From Micromonospora sp. MP36 (GTDB lineage Bacteria; Actinomycetota; Actinomycetes; Mycobacteriales; Micromonosporaceae): DNA of 64,000 nt. The DNA is taken from NCBI RefSeq assembly GCF_008119785.1, contig NZ_VSFA01000013.1:1-64000 (forward strand), read 5' to 3'. Within the stretch, counting starts at the first letter, position 1; the number at the start of each line of letters is the position of its first letter. Both the position numbers and the translations under genes were made by a program. Positions 27,129-35,269 of this stretch are shown here, piece after piece. The notes beneath the pieces are model-generated. The model made no database searches. It was not told the origin of the DNA and was given only the letters and a program-made list of their open reading frames with translations.

Positions 27129-27878
27129 ATGCCGGAACTCGTGTACCCGCCCGTGATCGCCGCCGCCAGAACGATGTTCCGGGTCCTCGACCTGCGCCTG
27201 CAGGTGACCGGCAGCCACCACGTGCCGCGCACCGGCGGCGCCGTGCTGGCCAGCAACCACGTCAGCTACCTGGACTTCATCTTCTGCGGGTACGGCGCGT
27301 ACGAGTCCCGCCGCCTGGTCCGGTTCATGGCCAAGGAGTCGGTCTTCACGCACAAGGTCTCCGGTCCGCTGATGCGGGGCATGAAGCACATCCCGGTGAA
27401 CCGGGCGGCCGGCGCCGGGTCGTACCAGACCGCCGTGTCCGCGCTGCGGCGCGGCGAGGTGGTCGGCGTCTTCCCGGAGGCGACCATCAGCCGCTCCTTC
27501 ACGGTCAAGGAGCTCAAGAGCGGGGCGGCCCGGATGGCCCAGCAGGCTGGCGTGCCGCTGCTGCCGGTCGCCCTCTGGGGCACTCAGCGGCTGTGGACCA
27601 AGGGTCGCCCGCGCACCCTTACCCGCCGGCACACCCCGATCACCATCCTGGTGGGGGAGCCGATGGACCCGGCCGGCTACCCGGACGCCACCACGATGAC
27701 CGCCGAGCTGAGGAACCGGCTCAGCGCGCTGGTCGACCGGGCCCAGCGGGAGTACCCGGAGCAGCCGGCCGGCCCGGACGACGCCTGGTGGCAGCCCGCC
27801 CACCTCGGCGGCACCGCCCCCACCCCGGAGCGGGCCGCCGAGCTGGACCGGCCGGGCCGTCGCACCGCAACCTCCTGA
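27129..27878 (+). CDS. 1-acyl-sn-glycerol-3-phosphate acyltransferase family protein
   Basis: The 249-residue PlsC-family protein has NHVSYLD (HX4D block), RFMAKESVFTHKVSGPLMRG, FPEATISRSF (variant of FPEGTRS) and LLPVALWGTQRLW. It adds an acyl chain to lysophosphatidate or a related acceptor at the inner membrane. TAAAGT (27117-27122) lies 6 nt before the ATG, indicating a leaderless mRNA. Confidence 0.92.
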   Translation: MPELVYPPVIAAARTMFRVLDLRLQVTGSHHVPRTGGAVLASNHVSYLDFIFCGYGAYESRRLVRFMAKESVFTHKVSGPLMRGMKHIPVNRAAGAGSYQTAVSALRRGEVVGVFPEATISRSFTVKELKSGAARMAQQAGVPLLPVALWGTQRLWTKGRPRTLTRRHTPITILVGEPMDPAGYPDATTMTAELRNRLSALVDRAQREYPEQPAGPDDAWWQPAHLGGTAPTPERAAELDRPGRRTATS

Positions 27879-27945
27879 CCTGGCGGGCGGCCGCCGCCCG
27901 CGCCGGCCGCCCGCTGGTCGCCGCGGGCTCGGCCGGGACATGTTC

Positions 27946-27983
27946 CTCGGGTGACTACGAACTTGATGACGTGGATGGATCGC
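27946..27983. repeat. Dispersed intergenic repeat, single-arm copy
   Basis: The 38 bases here are identical to 50201-50238; the core is CTACGAACTTGATGACGT. At the second locus the core has a complementary partner arm 48 bp away; here no partner arm is present. It lies between the acyltransferase and isochorismatase genes. Confidence 0.85.
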
Positions 27984-28121
27984 CGACCGGGCCGGCCCGC
28001 GCGGACCGAGCGGCGCCGGCCCGGCTCCGGCGAGCCGCGGTACGTCCGGTGGCCGGATCGTTCCGCATCCGGGCATGATGGTGCCTGCCGCCCGAGCACC
28101 CGCCCGGCCAGGATCGAAGCC

Positions 28122-28778
28122 ATGAGCAGAGCAGCACTCGTCGTCATCGACGTCCAGGAGTCCTTCCGGCAGCGCCCGATCTGGGCGTACGCCTCGCAGC
28201 CGGACATCGTCGACCAGGTCAACCGGCTGGTCGACGCCGCCCGCCGCCGGGGCGACCTGGTGGTCTGGGTCCTGCACGCCGAGCCGGGCAGCGGCGGCCT
28301 CTTCGACCCGGCCAACGGGCACGTCCGGCTGATCGACGGCCTGGCCGCGGTCGCCGGCGAGCCGACCCTGGTCAAGACGTCGCACAACGCCTTCACCACC
28401 ACCAACCTTCAGCAGGTCCTCACCCTGGCCGGCATCCGCGACCTCACGGTCTGCGGCATCCGCACCGAGCAGTGCGTGGAGACCACCACCCGCGTCGGCT
28501 GCGACCTCGGCTACGAGATGACCTTCGTGACCGACGCGACGGTCACCTTCCCCACCCCGCACCGGGACCTGCCGGCGGACGCCACCCTGGAGCAGATCCT
28601 CGCCGACCCCCGCACCCTGTCCACCGAGCAGATCGTCGCCCGCACCGAGTACGCCCTGGCGGGCCGGTTCGCCACCGTGCGGACAGTCGCCGAGGTCGTG
28701 CGGGGGCTCCAGCTCGGCGCGTCTGACGCCGCGCCGCGACCTGGAGCGGTCGCCGGCGCGGTCCCGGCCGGAGCCTGA
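28122..28778 (+). CDS. Isochorismatase-family cysteine hydrolase
   Basis: The 218-residue protein has the triad regions AALVVIDVQESF (Asp), LVKTSHNAFTTT (Lys) and VCGIRTEQCVETT (Cys). It probably hydrolyses an amide or vinyl ether; family members include nicotinamidases. The natural fold seems to end near TVRTVAEVV; the last 28 residues (RGLQLGASDAAPRPGAV...) come from a palindromic repeat element. The ATG is at 28122. A GlxA-type regulator gene follows after 4 bp, probably in the same operon. Confidence 0.9.
   Translation: MSRAALVVIDVQESFRQRPIWAYASQPDIVDQVNRLVDAARRRGDLVVWVLHAEPGSGGLFDPANGHVRLIDGLAAVAGEPTLVKTSHNAFTTTNLQQVLTLAGIRDLTVCGIRTEQCVETTTRVGCDLGYEMTFVTDATVTFPTPHRDLPADATLEQILADPRTLSTEQIVARTEYALAGRFATVRTVAEVVRGLQLGASDAAPRPGAVAGAVPAGA
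28693..28754 (+). repeat. In-frame palindromic element, copy 2 (3' end of isochorismatase gene)
   Basis: It starts AGGTCGTGCG, has CTCCAGCTCGGCGCGTCTGA, then CGCCGCGCCGCGACCTGGAG. CTCCAG and CTGGAG are its inverted ends. It encodes VVRGLQLGASDAAPRPGAV at the protein C-terminus. Confidence 0.85.
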
Positions 28779-28782
28779 CCTC

Positions 28783-29775
28783 GTGGGCCAGGTCGTGCGA
28801 CGACTCCAGCTCGGCGCGTCCGGCACCGCGCCGCGCCCTGTTGCCGTCGTCTTCCTGCTGGTGCCGCAGCTGCACCTGCTGGACCTCGCCGGCCCGGCCC
28901 AGGTCTTCTCCACCGCCGCCGACCAGGGGTACGGCTACCGCCTGCACTACGTCGCCGCCACCCCGGAGGTGCCGACCGTGCAGGGGGTGACCCTGCGGGC
29001 CGAGCGGGAATGGCCCGCGCTGGACCGCGACGACCTGGTGGTCGTACCCGGGTGGCGGCCGTCGGCGCACGGACCGGCGGGGCCGGTCGGCCCGGACGAG
29101 CTGCGGCGGCTGGCCGACCACCACGCGGCCGGCGGCACGGTGGCCAGCGTGTGCGCTGGCGCCTTCGCCCTCGGCCAGGCCGGCCTGCTCGACGGGCGGC
29201 GCTGCACTACCCACCACGAGGTGCAGGACGAGCTGGCCCGGCGGCACCCGGCGGCCCGGGTGGTCCGGGACGTGCTGTACGTGGTCGACGACCGGGTGGT
29301 CACCTCGGCCGGCATCGCCAGCGGCATCGACGTCGCGCTGCACCTGGTCGCCACCCGGCACGGCCCGGCGGCGGCCGCCCGGATCGCCCGCGCCCTCGTC
29401 GTGTACGCCCGCCGGAACGGCCACGAGCAGCAGGCCAGCGCGATGATGCGACACCGCTCGCACCTGTCCGACGCCGTGCACCGGGCGCAGGACCTGATCG
29501 ACGCGCACTACGCCGAACCGTTGCCGCTGGCCGAGCTGGCCGCCGCCTGCGGGGTCGCCGAGCGCACGCTGAGCCGGCTGTTCCGGCAGGCCACCGGGCT
29601 GACCCCGCTCGCCTACCAGCAGCTGCTGCGGGTGGAACGGGCCGAGCACCTGATCGGGCACGGGACCACCGTGGAGGCCGCCGCCCGCGCGGTCGGCTTC
29701 ACCGACGCCCGGATGCTGCGCCGGCTGCGCGCCCGGGTCCGCCCCGACCGACCCGCGCTGACCCTGGCCGGCTGA
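28783..29775 (+). CDS. GlxA-family transcriptional regulator (DJ-1/AraC)
   Basis: The 330-residue protein has an N-terminal DJ-1/PfpI-like sensor (VFLLVPQLHLLDLAGPAQVF, nucleophile-elbow SVCAGAFALGQAG) and a C-terminal AraC DNA-binding domain (LPLAELAAACGVAERTLSRL and a second helix-turn-helix). It likely controls the adjacent isochorismatase operon. The first 23 residues (VVRRLQLGASGTAPRP) come from a repeat copy that also forms the isochorismatase C-terminus, so the ancestral start may have been nearer VAVVFLLVP. Confidence 0.9.
   Translation: MGQVVRRLQLGASGTAPRPVAVVFLLVPQLHLLDLAGPAQVFSTAADQGYGYRLHYVAATPEVPTVQGVTLRAEREWPALDRDDLVVVPGWRPSAHGPAGPVGPDELRRLADHHAAGGTVASVCAGAFALGQAGLLDGRRCTTHHEVQDELARRHPAARVVRDVLYVVDDRVVTSAGIASGIDVALHLVATRHGPAAAARIARALVVYARRNGHEQQASAMMRHRSHLSDAVHRAQDLIDAHYAEPLPLAELAAACGVAERTLSRLFRQATGLTPLAYQQLLRVERAEHLIGHGTTVEAAARAVGFTDARMLRRLRARVRPDRPALTLAG
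28790..28851 (+). repeat. In-frame palindromic element, copy 3 (5' end of GlxA regulator gene)
   Basis: AGGTCGTGCGACGACTCCAG at the left and CCCTGTTGCCGTCGTC at the right are imperfect inverted ends. It starts 97 bp after the start of copy 2 in the same orientation and reading frame usage. Confidence 0.85.
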
Positions 29776-29782
29776 GCAGCGG

Positions 29783-30526
29783 TCAGCAGGCGGATCCGGG
29801 GCGGCCGTGGGACGCCGACCGGGGCCAGCCCGCCGCCTCCGTCGCCGCCGGACGGTAGTAGTCCTCCCGGGAGAGGAACTCCACCGGCAGCGAACCGGGC
29901 AGGGTCAGCGAGCCACGGGCCGGGCCGGGCGCGCCGCCCACCCGGGCCAGCAGGGTGTCCCGTTCCGGCGGGGAGAGGTCCACCAGCTCGGGGTGCACCA
30001 GGCGGAACGCGGCCACCGCGCGGCGTACCTGGCGGGCCAGCGCGACGAGCAGGGCGTCCGGCCCGGCCAGGGCGAGCGCCGGCTGCCGGATGGTGCGCAG
30101 CGCGTCACAGACCACCAGCAGCTCGACCTCGTCGTCCGGGCCGTCGACCAGCTCCAGGCGGGACGGCCACTGCCAGCGGATCTGACCACTGACCAGGCGG
30201 GACAGCCGGAGCGGACGTCGGTGCCGGGGGTCCGTCCGGCCGTCCCGCCCGGAGACCAGGGCCAGCTCGGAGCCGGTGCAGACGTACGCCAGCCGCCGGT
30301 CCGTCACGGTGACCGTCGCCGGCTCGGGCAATCGCCAGGCGGGCACATTCTCGGTGGGGCCGAGCAGGTGCCCGGCGATCCGCAGCCGGTGCTGCCCGAG
30401 CAGTTGCTCGCCCGGTTCAGGGACCAGCGCGTACCGCCGGTCGAGGGCGGGACGGGTGGCATCCGCATCCGCGTCGAAGCGGTGCGGTCCGATGAAGAAG
30501 GGTGCGGCGTCCTCCTGCACGGTCAC
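29783..30526 (-). CDS. Conserved protein of unknown function, PH-like
   Basis: The 247-residue soluble protein has strand-rich segments (GEQLLGQHRLRIAGHLLGPT, PATVTVTDRRLAYVCTGSEL, LSRLVSGQIRWQWPSRLELV) resembling a bacterial PH/YokE-like fold. A helical part follows: ALLVALARQVRRAVAAFRLV. No catalytic motif is seen. The start is GTG at 30524-30526. It converges on the GlxA regulator gene with a 7-bp gap. Confidence 0.65.
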   Translation of the reverse strand: MTVQEDAAPFFIGPHRFDADADATRPALDRRYALVPEPGEQLLGQHRLRIAGHLLGPTENVPAWRLPEPATVTVTDRRLAYVCTGSELALVSGRDGRTDPRHRRPLRLSRLVSGQIRWQWPSRLELVDGPDDEVELLVVCDALRTIRQPALALAGPDALLVALARQVRRAVAAFRLVHPELVDLSPPERDTLLARVGGAPGPARGSLTLPGSLPVEFLSREDYYRPAATEAAGWPRSASHGRPGSAC

Positions 30527-30593
30527 GACCTCCCGGGGACGTTGGGCGGTACGTCGAGCCTGGCCGACGCGGCGGCGGCTGTCATGACACCCG

Positions 30594-31310
30594 TTAGGGG
30601 GTCGGCCGGTCGGTGGCTGCCTGTGACCGGTAGATGCCGATCTCCTCCGGCCGGACGAGCCCGTCCTCGATCGCCCGGGCGAGCAGCGCCGCCTTGGTGG
30701 CGGCCGGCCGGCCGGCCCGGGTGTACTTGATCCGCGCCCGGTCCACGTACTGCTTCACGGTGTGCTCGCTGATCCGCATCCGGCGGGCGACCGACGCCTT
30801 CGACATCGACTGGAACCACAGCAGCAGGGCCTCGCGCTCCTTGTCCGACAGGGTCGGCCGGTCCGGCCGGGGGTCGCCCACCATCGCCCCGGCCAGCGCC
30901 GGCGGCACGTACGGGCGGTTGCTCGCTGCGGCCAGCACGGTCGCCACGCAGTGCTCACGCCCCTCGTGCTTCGCGAGGAACGCCACCGCCCCCGCGTCGA
31001 GCGCGGCGAGCATGGTGTCCGGGTCGCTGTGTTCGGAGTAGACCACCACCCGCCGGCCGGCGGCGCTCAGCTCGGCGAGCTTGTCGAACATCATCCGCCC
31101 GTGCAGCCGCAGGTCGAGCAGCACCACCTCGGCCTCCGGGGCGGCCCGCAGCACCACGTCCGGGTCGTCCCCGGTGGCCAGTACGCGCAGCCGCGGCTCG
31201 CTGGCCAGCCAGGCGCGTACCCCGTCGATCACCACCGGGTGGTCGTCCACGATGGCCACACCGATGGGCCGCTCGTCGGTCACGTCCGCCGCCACCGGGT
31301 CTGCGTCCAT
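30594..31310 (-). CDS. LuxR-type (NarL-family) response regulator
   Basis: The 238-residue protein has a receiver domain (VAIVDDHPVVIDGVRAWL, phospho-acceptor Asp in VVLLDLRLHG, Lys in VAFLAKHEG) and a C-terminal LuxR helix-turn-helix (LSDKEREALLLWFQSMSKAS, MRISEHTVKQYVDRARIKY). The start overlaps the upstream kinase-like gene by 31 bp. It is the last gene of a three-gene minus-strand operon and is presumably phosphorylated by the 392-aa histidine kinase. Confidence 0.92.
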   Translation of the reverse strand: MDADPVAADVTDERPIGVAIVDDHPVVIDGVRAWLASEPRLRVLATGDDPDVVLRAAPEAEVVLLDLRLHGRMMFDKLAELSAAGRRVVVYSEHSDPDTMLAALDAGAVAFLAKHEGREHCVATVLAAASNRPYVPPALAGAMVGDPRPDRPTLSDKEREALLLWFQSMSKASVARRMRISEHTVKQYVDRARIKYTRAGRPAATKAALLARAIEDGLVRPEEIGIYRSQAATDRPTP

Positions 31311-32494
31311 CTGATCTCCCCGTCCCGCTCGTGCACATGTTCCACCCGCCCGTCCCCGTCCGCATCCCCGGCCGAGTCTGGTGGGCCGCTCCCGTCCGGC
31401 CCGTCATGATCGGGGGTGACCAGGCTGACCACCACCTCGTCCGGGCCAGCCACCACGGTCAGCCGGGCCCGGTCCCGGGCATCGGTCAGCGCCGCGGTGA
31501 GCGGGTCGGCCAGCCGCCGGCGTATCTCGACGGGCAGCTCCGGCGGGACGCCGACGGCGACCAGCTCGATCGGCAGGCCGTTGCGTTCCGCCAGGTCGGC
31601 GGCGGCGCGCAGCTCGTGCAGCAGCGGGTCGGGCACGTCGTCCGACTCGGCGATCAGCCGGCGCAGCCGGGCCGCGGCCAGCACGCAGCGGCGGCGTACC
31701 TCCGGGTCGGCCGGGTCGGCGTCGCCGGCGGCGAGGGCGGCCAGCACCTCCTCGGCGGTGCCGCTGACCAGGGACAGCCGCGCTCGCCGCTCCGCCTGGG
31801 CCCGTTCCGCCGCCACCCGTTCCGCCTCGACCGCCAGCGTCGCCGCGGCCGTGCCGGCCCGGTCCCGGGCCAGTGCGGCGATCGCGGCGCCGCCGACGAA
31901 GACCGCGACGGGCAGCGACGACACGCCGTAGACGTACATCGCGTAGCGGGCGAGGTCGGCCGGCGCGGTCGCACCGGAGGCGAGCACCGCGGCGAGCGCG
32001 ATGCTCGCGTGCGCGCCGAGCACCGCCAGCAGCCATCCGACCGGCCGTCGCCAGAGCACCAGCAGGAAGAACCAGACCAGCCCGCCCCACGCCCAGTTCG
32101 CCCCGGCGAACAGGTGCCCGCCCCCGACCGCCGCGAAGACCGCCGCGTCGACCACCAGCAGCACCGCCACCAGCCGCCGGGCCGGCGGCAGGCCACCGCG
32201 CAGCAGGCGTACGCCGGCCACCACGCCGACCGCCGCGGTCACCAGCCAGGCCGCGGCGACCACGGCCGAGGCGGCGGGCGAGGACCCGGCGCCGGGCAGC
32301 GCCGGCAGGTCGATCGCCAGGTGCCAGGCGAGCGCGATGGTGAGCGCGGCGATCCGGGCGGCCCGGTCGGAGGCGGTGGCCACCGCCGTCGCCGCCCCCA
32401 CCGCGCCGGGAGCGGCCGGACCGCCCGGGGCCGGGATCGGCGCGAGGCGGTGGGTCGGCCCGGCCGGAGCGCGCGGGCCGAGGTCAGTGGTCAC
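31280..32494 (-). CDS. Membrane sensor protein resembling a degenerate histidine kinase
   Basis: The 404-residue protein has five or six predicted membrane helices in residues 40-215 (ALTIALAWHLAIDLPAL, LVWFFLLVLW, GWLLAVLGAHASIALAAVL). A coiled linker (VEAERVAAERAQAERRARLS) and a C-terminal domain in the place of a HATPase follow. I find no H-box histidine and no N/G boxes, but VVAGPDEVVVSLVTPDHDGP resembles a decayed ATPase core. It lies between the true kinase and the regulator, overlapping both, so it probably modulates the pair. Confidence 0.7.
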   Translation of the reverse strand: MTTDLGPRAPAGPTHRLAPIPAPGGPAAPGAVGAATAVATASDRAARIAALTIALAWHLAIDLPALPGAGSSPAASAVVAAAWLVTAAVGVVAGVRLLRGGLPPARRLVAVLLVVDAAVFAAVGGGHLFAGANWAWGGLVWFFLLVLWRRPVGWLLAVLGAHASIALAAVLASGATAPADLARYAMYVYGVSSLPVAVFVGGAAIAALARDRAGTAAATLAVEAERVAAERAQAERRARLSLVSGTAEEVLAALAAGDADPADPEVRRRCVLAAARLRRLIAESDDVPDPLLHELRAAADLAERNGLPIELVAVGVPPELPVEIRRRLADPLTAALTDARDRARLTVVAGPDEVVVSLVTPDHDGPDGSGPPDSAGDADGDGRVEHVHERDGEIRWTQTRWRRT

Positions 32495-33662
32495 CGGTCC
32501 ACTCCAGCCGGATCCGGGTGCCGGCGCCAGGGCCGGAGGTCACCTCGGCGCGCCCGCCGACCGTCGCCATGCGACCGTGGATCGACTCGCGCAGCCCGTA
32601 CCGGTGGGCCGGGACCGTGGCCGGGTCGAAGCCCGGCCCGTCGTCGGTCACCTCGACCACGACGGTGTCGGCGTCCCGGGCCAGCCGCAGCGTGGCGGAC
32701 GCACCCGGCGCGTGCCGGACCACGTTGGCCAACGCGGCGGCGGCGCCGTCGGCGAGGGCCTCGGCGACCTCCGGCGGCACCGGGCACGGTGCCAGTGCCG
32801 CGGACAGTGGCAGCTCGGGCAGCCGGGCGACGACCGCCCGCAGGCGGTCGTCCAGCGCCACCGCGCCGGTCGGTGGCGCCGACCGGGCGTCCGCCAGGGC
32901 GGCAAGGGTACGCAGGTCCGCCGCGCACCGCTCGCGCAGCGCGGCCGACGGACCGGGAACCGCGCCGAGCCCCACCATGGTCAGCGTGGCGAGGACGGTG
33001 TCGTGCAGGTCGCGGTTCTGCCGCCGCTCGGCCTCCCGCGCGGTACGCGCCACCACCGCCTCCCGGGTCAGCCGCTGGTAGTCGGCGAAGGCGGCGTCGG
33101 CGCGCCCGATCCGACGCCGCATCAGCGCGGTCATCCCCGCGGTGATGCCGGTCTGCACCAGCAGTGTCGTCGCGTGCGCCCGCGCCTCGACCGGGTTGCC
33201 CGCGGCGGTCGCACCGGCCGCGTAGCCGGCGGTGACCAGCAGGCCGGCCGGGATCGACCAGCGGGCCGGGGCGGTGGCCTGCGCGTTGATCACGGTGGTG
33301 CTGGCGAGCACCGCGATCCAGCTCACCTGGCCGGGCAGCACCTCCGGCGCGACCAGCCACGGGATCGCCAGCCCGGCCGCCGTGGTGAGCGCGACGTCAC
33401 CGGCCACCAGGCCGACCGTGATCCCGTGCCGGAGCGCGCGGACGGCGTACCAGACCGACCAGGCGGTGAGCACGGCGACCGCTGGCACCAGCAGCGCCAC
33501 CCGGACCGGCGGAGTGCGGACCGCCAGGGCCACCACCGCGGCGACGAGGCCACAGGTCAGCCGGAGCAGGGCTGGTGTAGTGGTGAAGACGAGGGCGAAC
33601 GCGGCGGCGCCCGGCCGGTCGAACGGGCTCGGCGGCGAGGTCGTGGCGGCAACGACCGGCAT
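32484..33662 (-). CDS. Membrane sensor histidine kinase (HisKA_3 type)
   Basis: The 392-residue kinase has paired membrane helices in residues 20-160, the phospho-acceptor His in RRQNRDLHDTVLATLTMVGL, and ATPase boxes N (AAALANVVRHA) and G1 (VEVTDDGPGFDP), G2 (YGLRESIHGRM). It probably phosphorylates the NarL-type regulator two genes downstream. The ATG at 33660-33662 follows GGAAGGA. A TTGACA-17-GATCTA promoter and a perfect palindrome lie in its upstream region. Confidence 0.9.
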   Translation of the reverse strand: MPVVAATTSPPSPFDRPGAAAFALVFTTTPALLRLTCGLVAAVVALAVRTPPVRVALLVPAVAVLTAWSVWYAVRALRHGITVGLVAGDVALTTAAGLAIPWLVAPEVLPGQVSWIAVLASTTVINAQATAPARWSIPAGLLVTAGYAAGATAAGNPVEARAHATTLLVQTGITAGMTALMRRRIGRADAAFADYQRLTREAVVARTAREAERRQNRDLHDTVLATLTMVGLGAVPGPSAALRERCAADLRTLAALADARSAPPTGAVALDDRLRAVVARLPELPLSAALAPCPVPPEVAEALADGAAAALANVVRHAPGASATLRLARDADTVVVEVTDDGPGFDPATVPAHRYGLRESIHGRMATVGGRAEVTSGPGAGTRIRLEWTGDH

Positions 33663-33686
33663 GGGGGGAGGTGTCCTTCCGGCAGC

Positions 33687-33738
33687 GACCCGATCGGGTC
33701 CGCGCGGCCTAGATCGACGCCGGAGAATAACATGTCAA
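33687..33738 (-). promoter_or_regulatory. Promoter and palindrome of the two-component operon
   Basis: On the minus strand TTGACA (33733-33738), 17 bp, GATCTA (33710-33715) resembles a vegetative promoter. GACCCGATCGGGTC (33687-33700) is a perfect 14-bp palindrome just downstream, between the promoter and the kinase ribosome site, and could bind a repressor or the response regulator. Confidence 0.5.
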
Positions 33739-33807
33739 ACGGCAACTGGTCACCCTCGGTACGCGGCGCGTCGCTTGGGCGCGTGCCCGGCGCGGTGCCG
33801 CCCGCGG

Positions 33808-33860
33808 GATCGGCGAGATGGCGGTGTGCCGGGTGGCCTTTCCCCGCCACCTCGCCGATC
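33808..33860. terminator. Hairpin downstream of the methyltransferase gene
   Basis: GATCGGCGAGATGGCGG (33808-33824) and CCGCCACCTCGCCGATC (33844-33860) pair over 17 bp with one G-U pair. It ends the minus-strand methyltransferase transcript before the two-component promoter. Confidence 0.75.
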
Positions 33861-33888
33861 TGGCGGCCGGAGAACCGCGCCCGCCTGG

Positions 33889-34689
33889 TCAGGCGGGCGC
33901 GACCGCGAGCAGGTGCGCGCTGGCGCCGAGTATCGCCGGATCCTGCTCGAACGCCGCCGCGCAGGCCACCGCGTCCTGGAAGAGCCGGTCCTCCGGCCCG
34001 GTGTCCAGGGCGTTCAGCAGCGGCCAGAGTGGACCCTCCACCCCGTAGAGCCGGGGCGCCGGCAGCCCGGCCGCGCTGAACTCGTCCACCACCTCTTCGG
34101 GGCGGTGGAAGTAGGCGGTGGTGAAGCCGGTCTCCGGGTCGTTCACGCCGGTGGCGTACTCGCCGAGCAGGAGCGCGCGGGTGCGCTCGTCCACCCGTCC
34201 CTGCGCGGTCAGGTCGATCAGGGCCGCGTTGCGACTGATCACCGCCGCGACGATCGGCCCGCCGGGCCGGGTGAGCCGGGCCGCCTCGCGCAGCGCGGCC
34301 ACCCGGTCGGCCCGCGCGGTCAGGTGGTAGAGCGGGCCGAGCAGCAGCGTCACGTCGACCGAGTCGTCGGGCAACGGCAGGTCTCGGGCATCGCCCACGC
34401 TCGCCGTGATCTCCGGGTAGGCCGTGCCGGCGGCGGCCACGTGCGCTGGCACCAGGTCGACCAGGTGCACCCGGTGACCGGCCGCCGCGAGCCAGCCCGC
34501 GTACGCGCCGGGGCCGCCGCCCACGTCGAGCACGGTGGCCGGGGGCGGAGGCAGCAGCCGGGTGAGTAGGTCCCGCGTCCGCGTCGCCTCCAGGCGTCCC
34601 TGCGGCGTACGGTCCAGCCGCTCCGCCTCGGCGAAGACCTCGGTGTAGTAGCGCTGGATGTCCGGCTCGGCCGGTCGATGGTGTGGCAT
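33889..34689 (-). CDS. Class I SAM-dependent methyltransferase
   Basis: The 266-residue protein has motif I (ATVLDVGGGPGAYAGWLA), motif II region HRVHLVDLVPAHV, ASVGDARDLPLPDDSVDVTL and LYHLTARADRVAALREAARL. It fits a small-molecule methyltransferase of the Methyltransf_11 type; the substrate is unknown. It is monocistronic and divergent from the membrane protein gene at 34779. Confidence 0.88.
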   Translation of the reverse strand: MPHHRPAEPDIQRYYTEVFAEAERLDRTPQGRLEATRTRDLLTRLLPPPPATVLDVGGGPGAYAGWLAAAGHRVHLVDLVPAHVAAAGTAYPEITASVGDARDLPLPDDSVDVTLLLGPLYHLTARADRVAALREAARLTRPGGPIVAAVISRNAALIDLTAQGRVDERTRALLLGEYATGVNDPETGFTTAYFHRPEEVVDEFSAAGLPAPRLYGVEGPLWPLLNALDTGPEDRLFQDAVACAAAFEQDPAILGASAHLLAVAPA

Positions 34690-34778
34690 CCGTCGATGGT
34701 GGCCGAGCTTCCTGGGCGGATCATCCCCTTTTTCGCCCGGGACCGTGCCGGTGGCCCGACCCTCCTACCCTCCCGGGC

Positions 34779-35228
34779 ATGACGTACCAGCCAGCCATGC
34801 TGCCCCCGCCCCGGAAGTCGAATACGACCCGTACTGTGCTCATCGTCGTCGGCGTGGTGCTCGCGCTCTGCTGCCTGGGCGGCGGCGTCGGCGGCTTCTT
34901 CCTCTACAACGCGGTGCAGGAGGCCACCGGTCCGGCCCGGAGCACCGTGGACACCTTCGCCGGCGCGCTGGTTGCCCGCGACTACCCGACCGCCTACGCG
35001 CAGCTCTGCGGTCCGGTGCGCAACCGGGTCAGCCAGGAGGACTTCGTCCGCCAACAGTCCGCCCAGCCCGCGCTGACCGGCTACGAGATCGTGGGCCTCA
35101 ACGTCATGAACAACAACGGGCGGGTGCGGGGATCGGCGAACGTCCGCTTCACCCCGCAGAGCGGCACCACCGTGACCCAGGCGTACACCCTGGTGAAGGA
35201 GGACGGCGCCTGGCGGGTCTGCGAGTGA
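34779..35228 (+). CDS. Single-pass membrane protein with extracytoplasmic NTF2-like (DUF4878-like) domain
   Basis: The 149-residue protein has a Pro-rich cytoplasmic N-terminus, one membrane helix (TVLIVVGVVLALCCLGGGVG) and an outer domain with TVDTFAGALVARDYPTAYAQ, ending in AYTLVKEDGAWRVCE, a DUF4878/NTF2-like pattern. Function is unknown. TACCCT (34766-34771) lies 7 nt before the ATG (leaderless). Confidence 0.82.
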   Translation: MTYQPAMLPPPRKSNTTRTVLIVVGVVLALCCLGGGVGGFFLYNAVQEATGPARSTVDTFAGALVARDYPTAYAQLCGPVRNRVSQEDFVRQQSAQPALTGYEIVGLNVMNNNGRVRGSANVRFTPQSGTTVTQAYTLVKEDGAWRVCE

Positions 35229-35269
35229 CGGTGGCACGGCCGCTCCGCACGGGTCGGCCGGGCCGGTGG

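Noticed and set aside
27951..28121. In-frame N-terminal extension of the isochorismatase (starting MTTNLMTWMD)
   Set aside because: The extension is encoded by the dispersed intergenic repeat, and the same peptide appears at the unrelated 50.2 kb copy. The conserved fold starts at the ATG at 28122.
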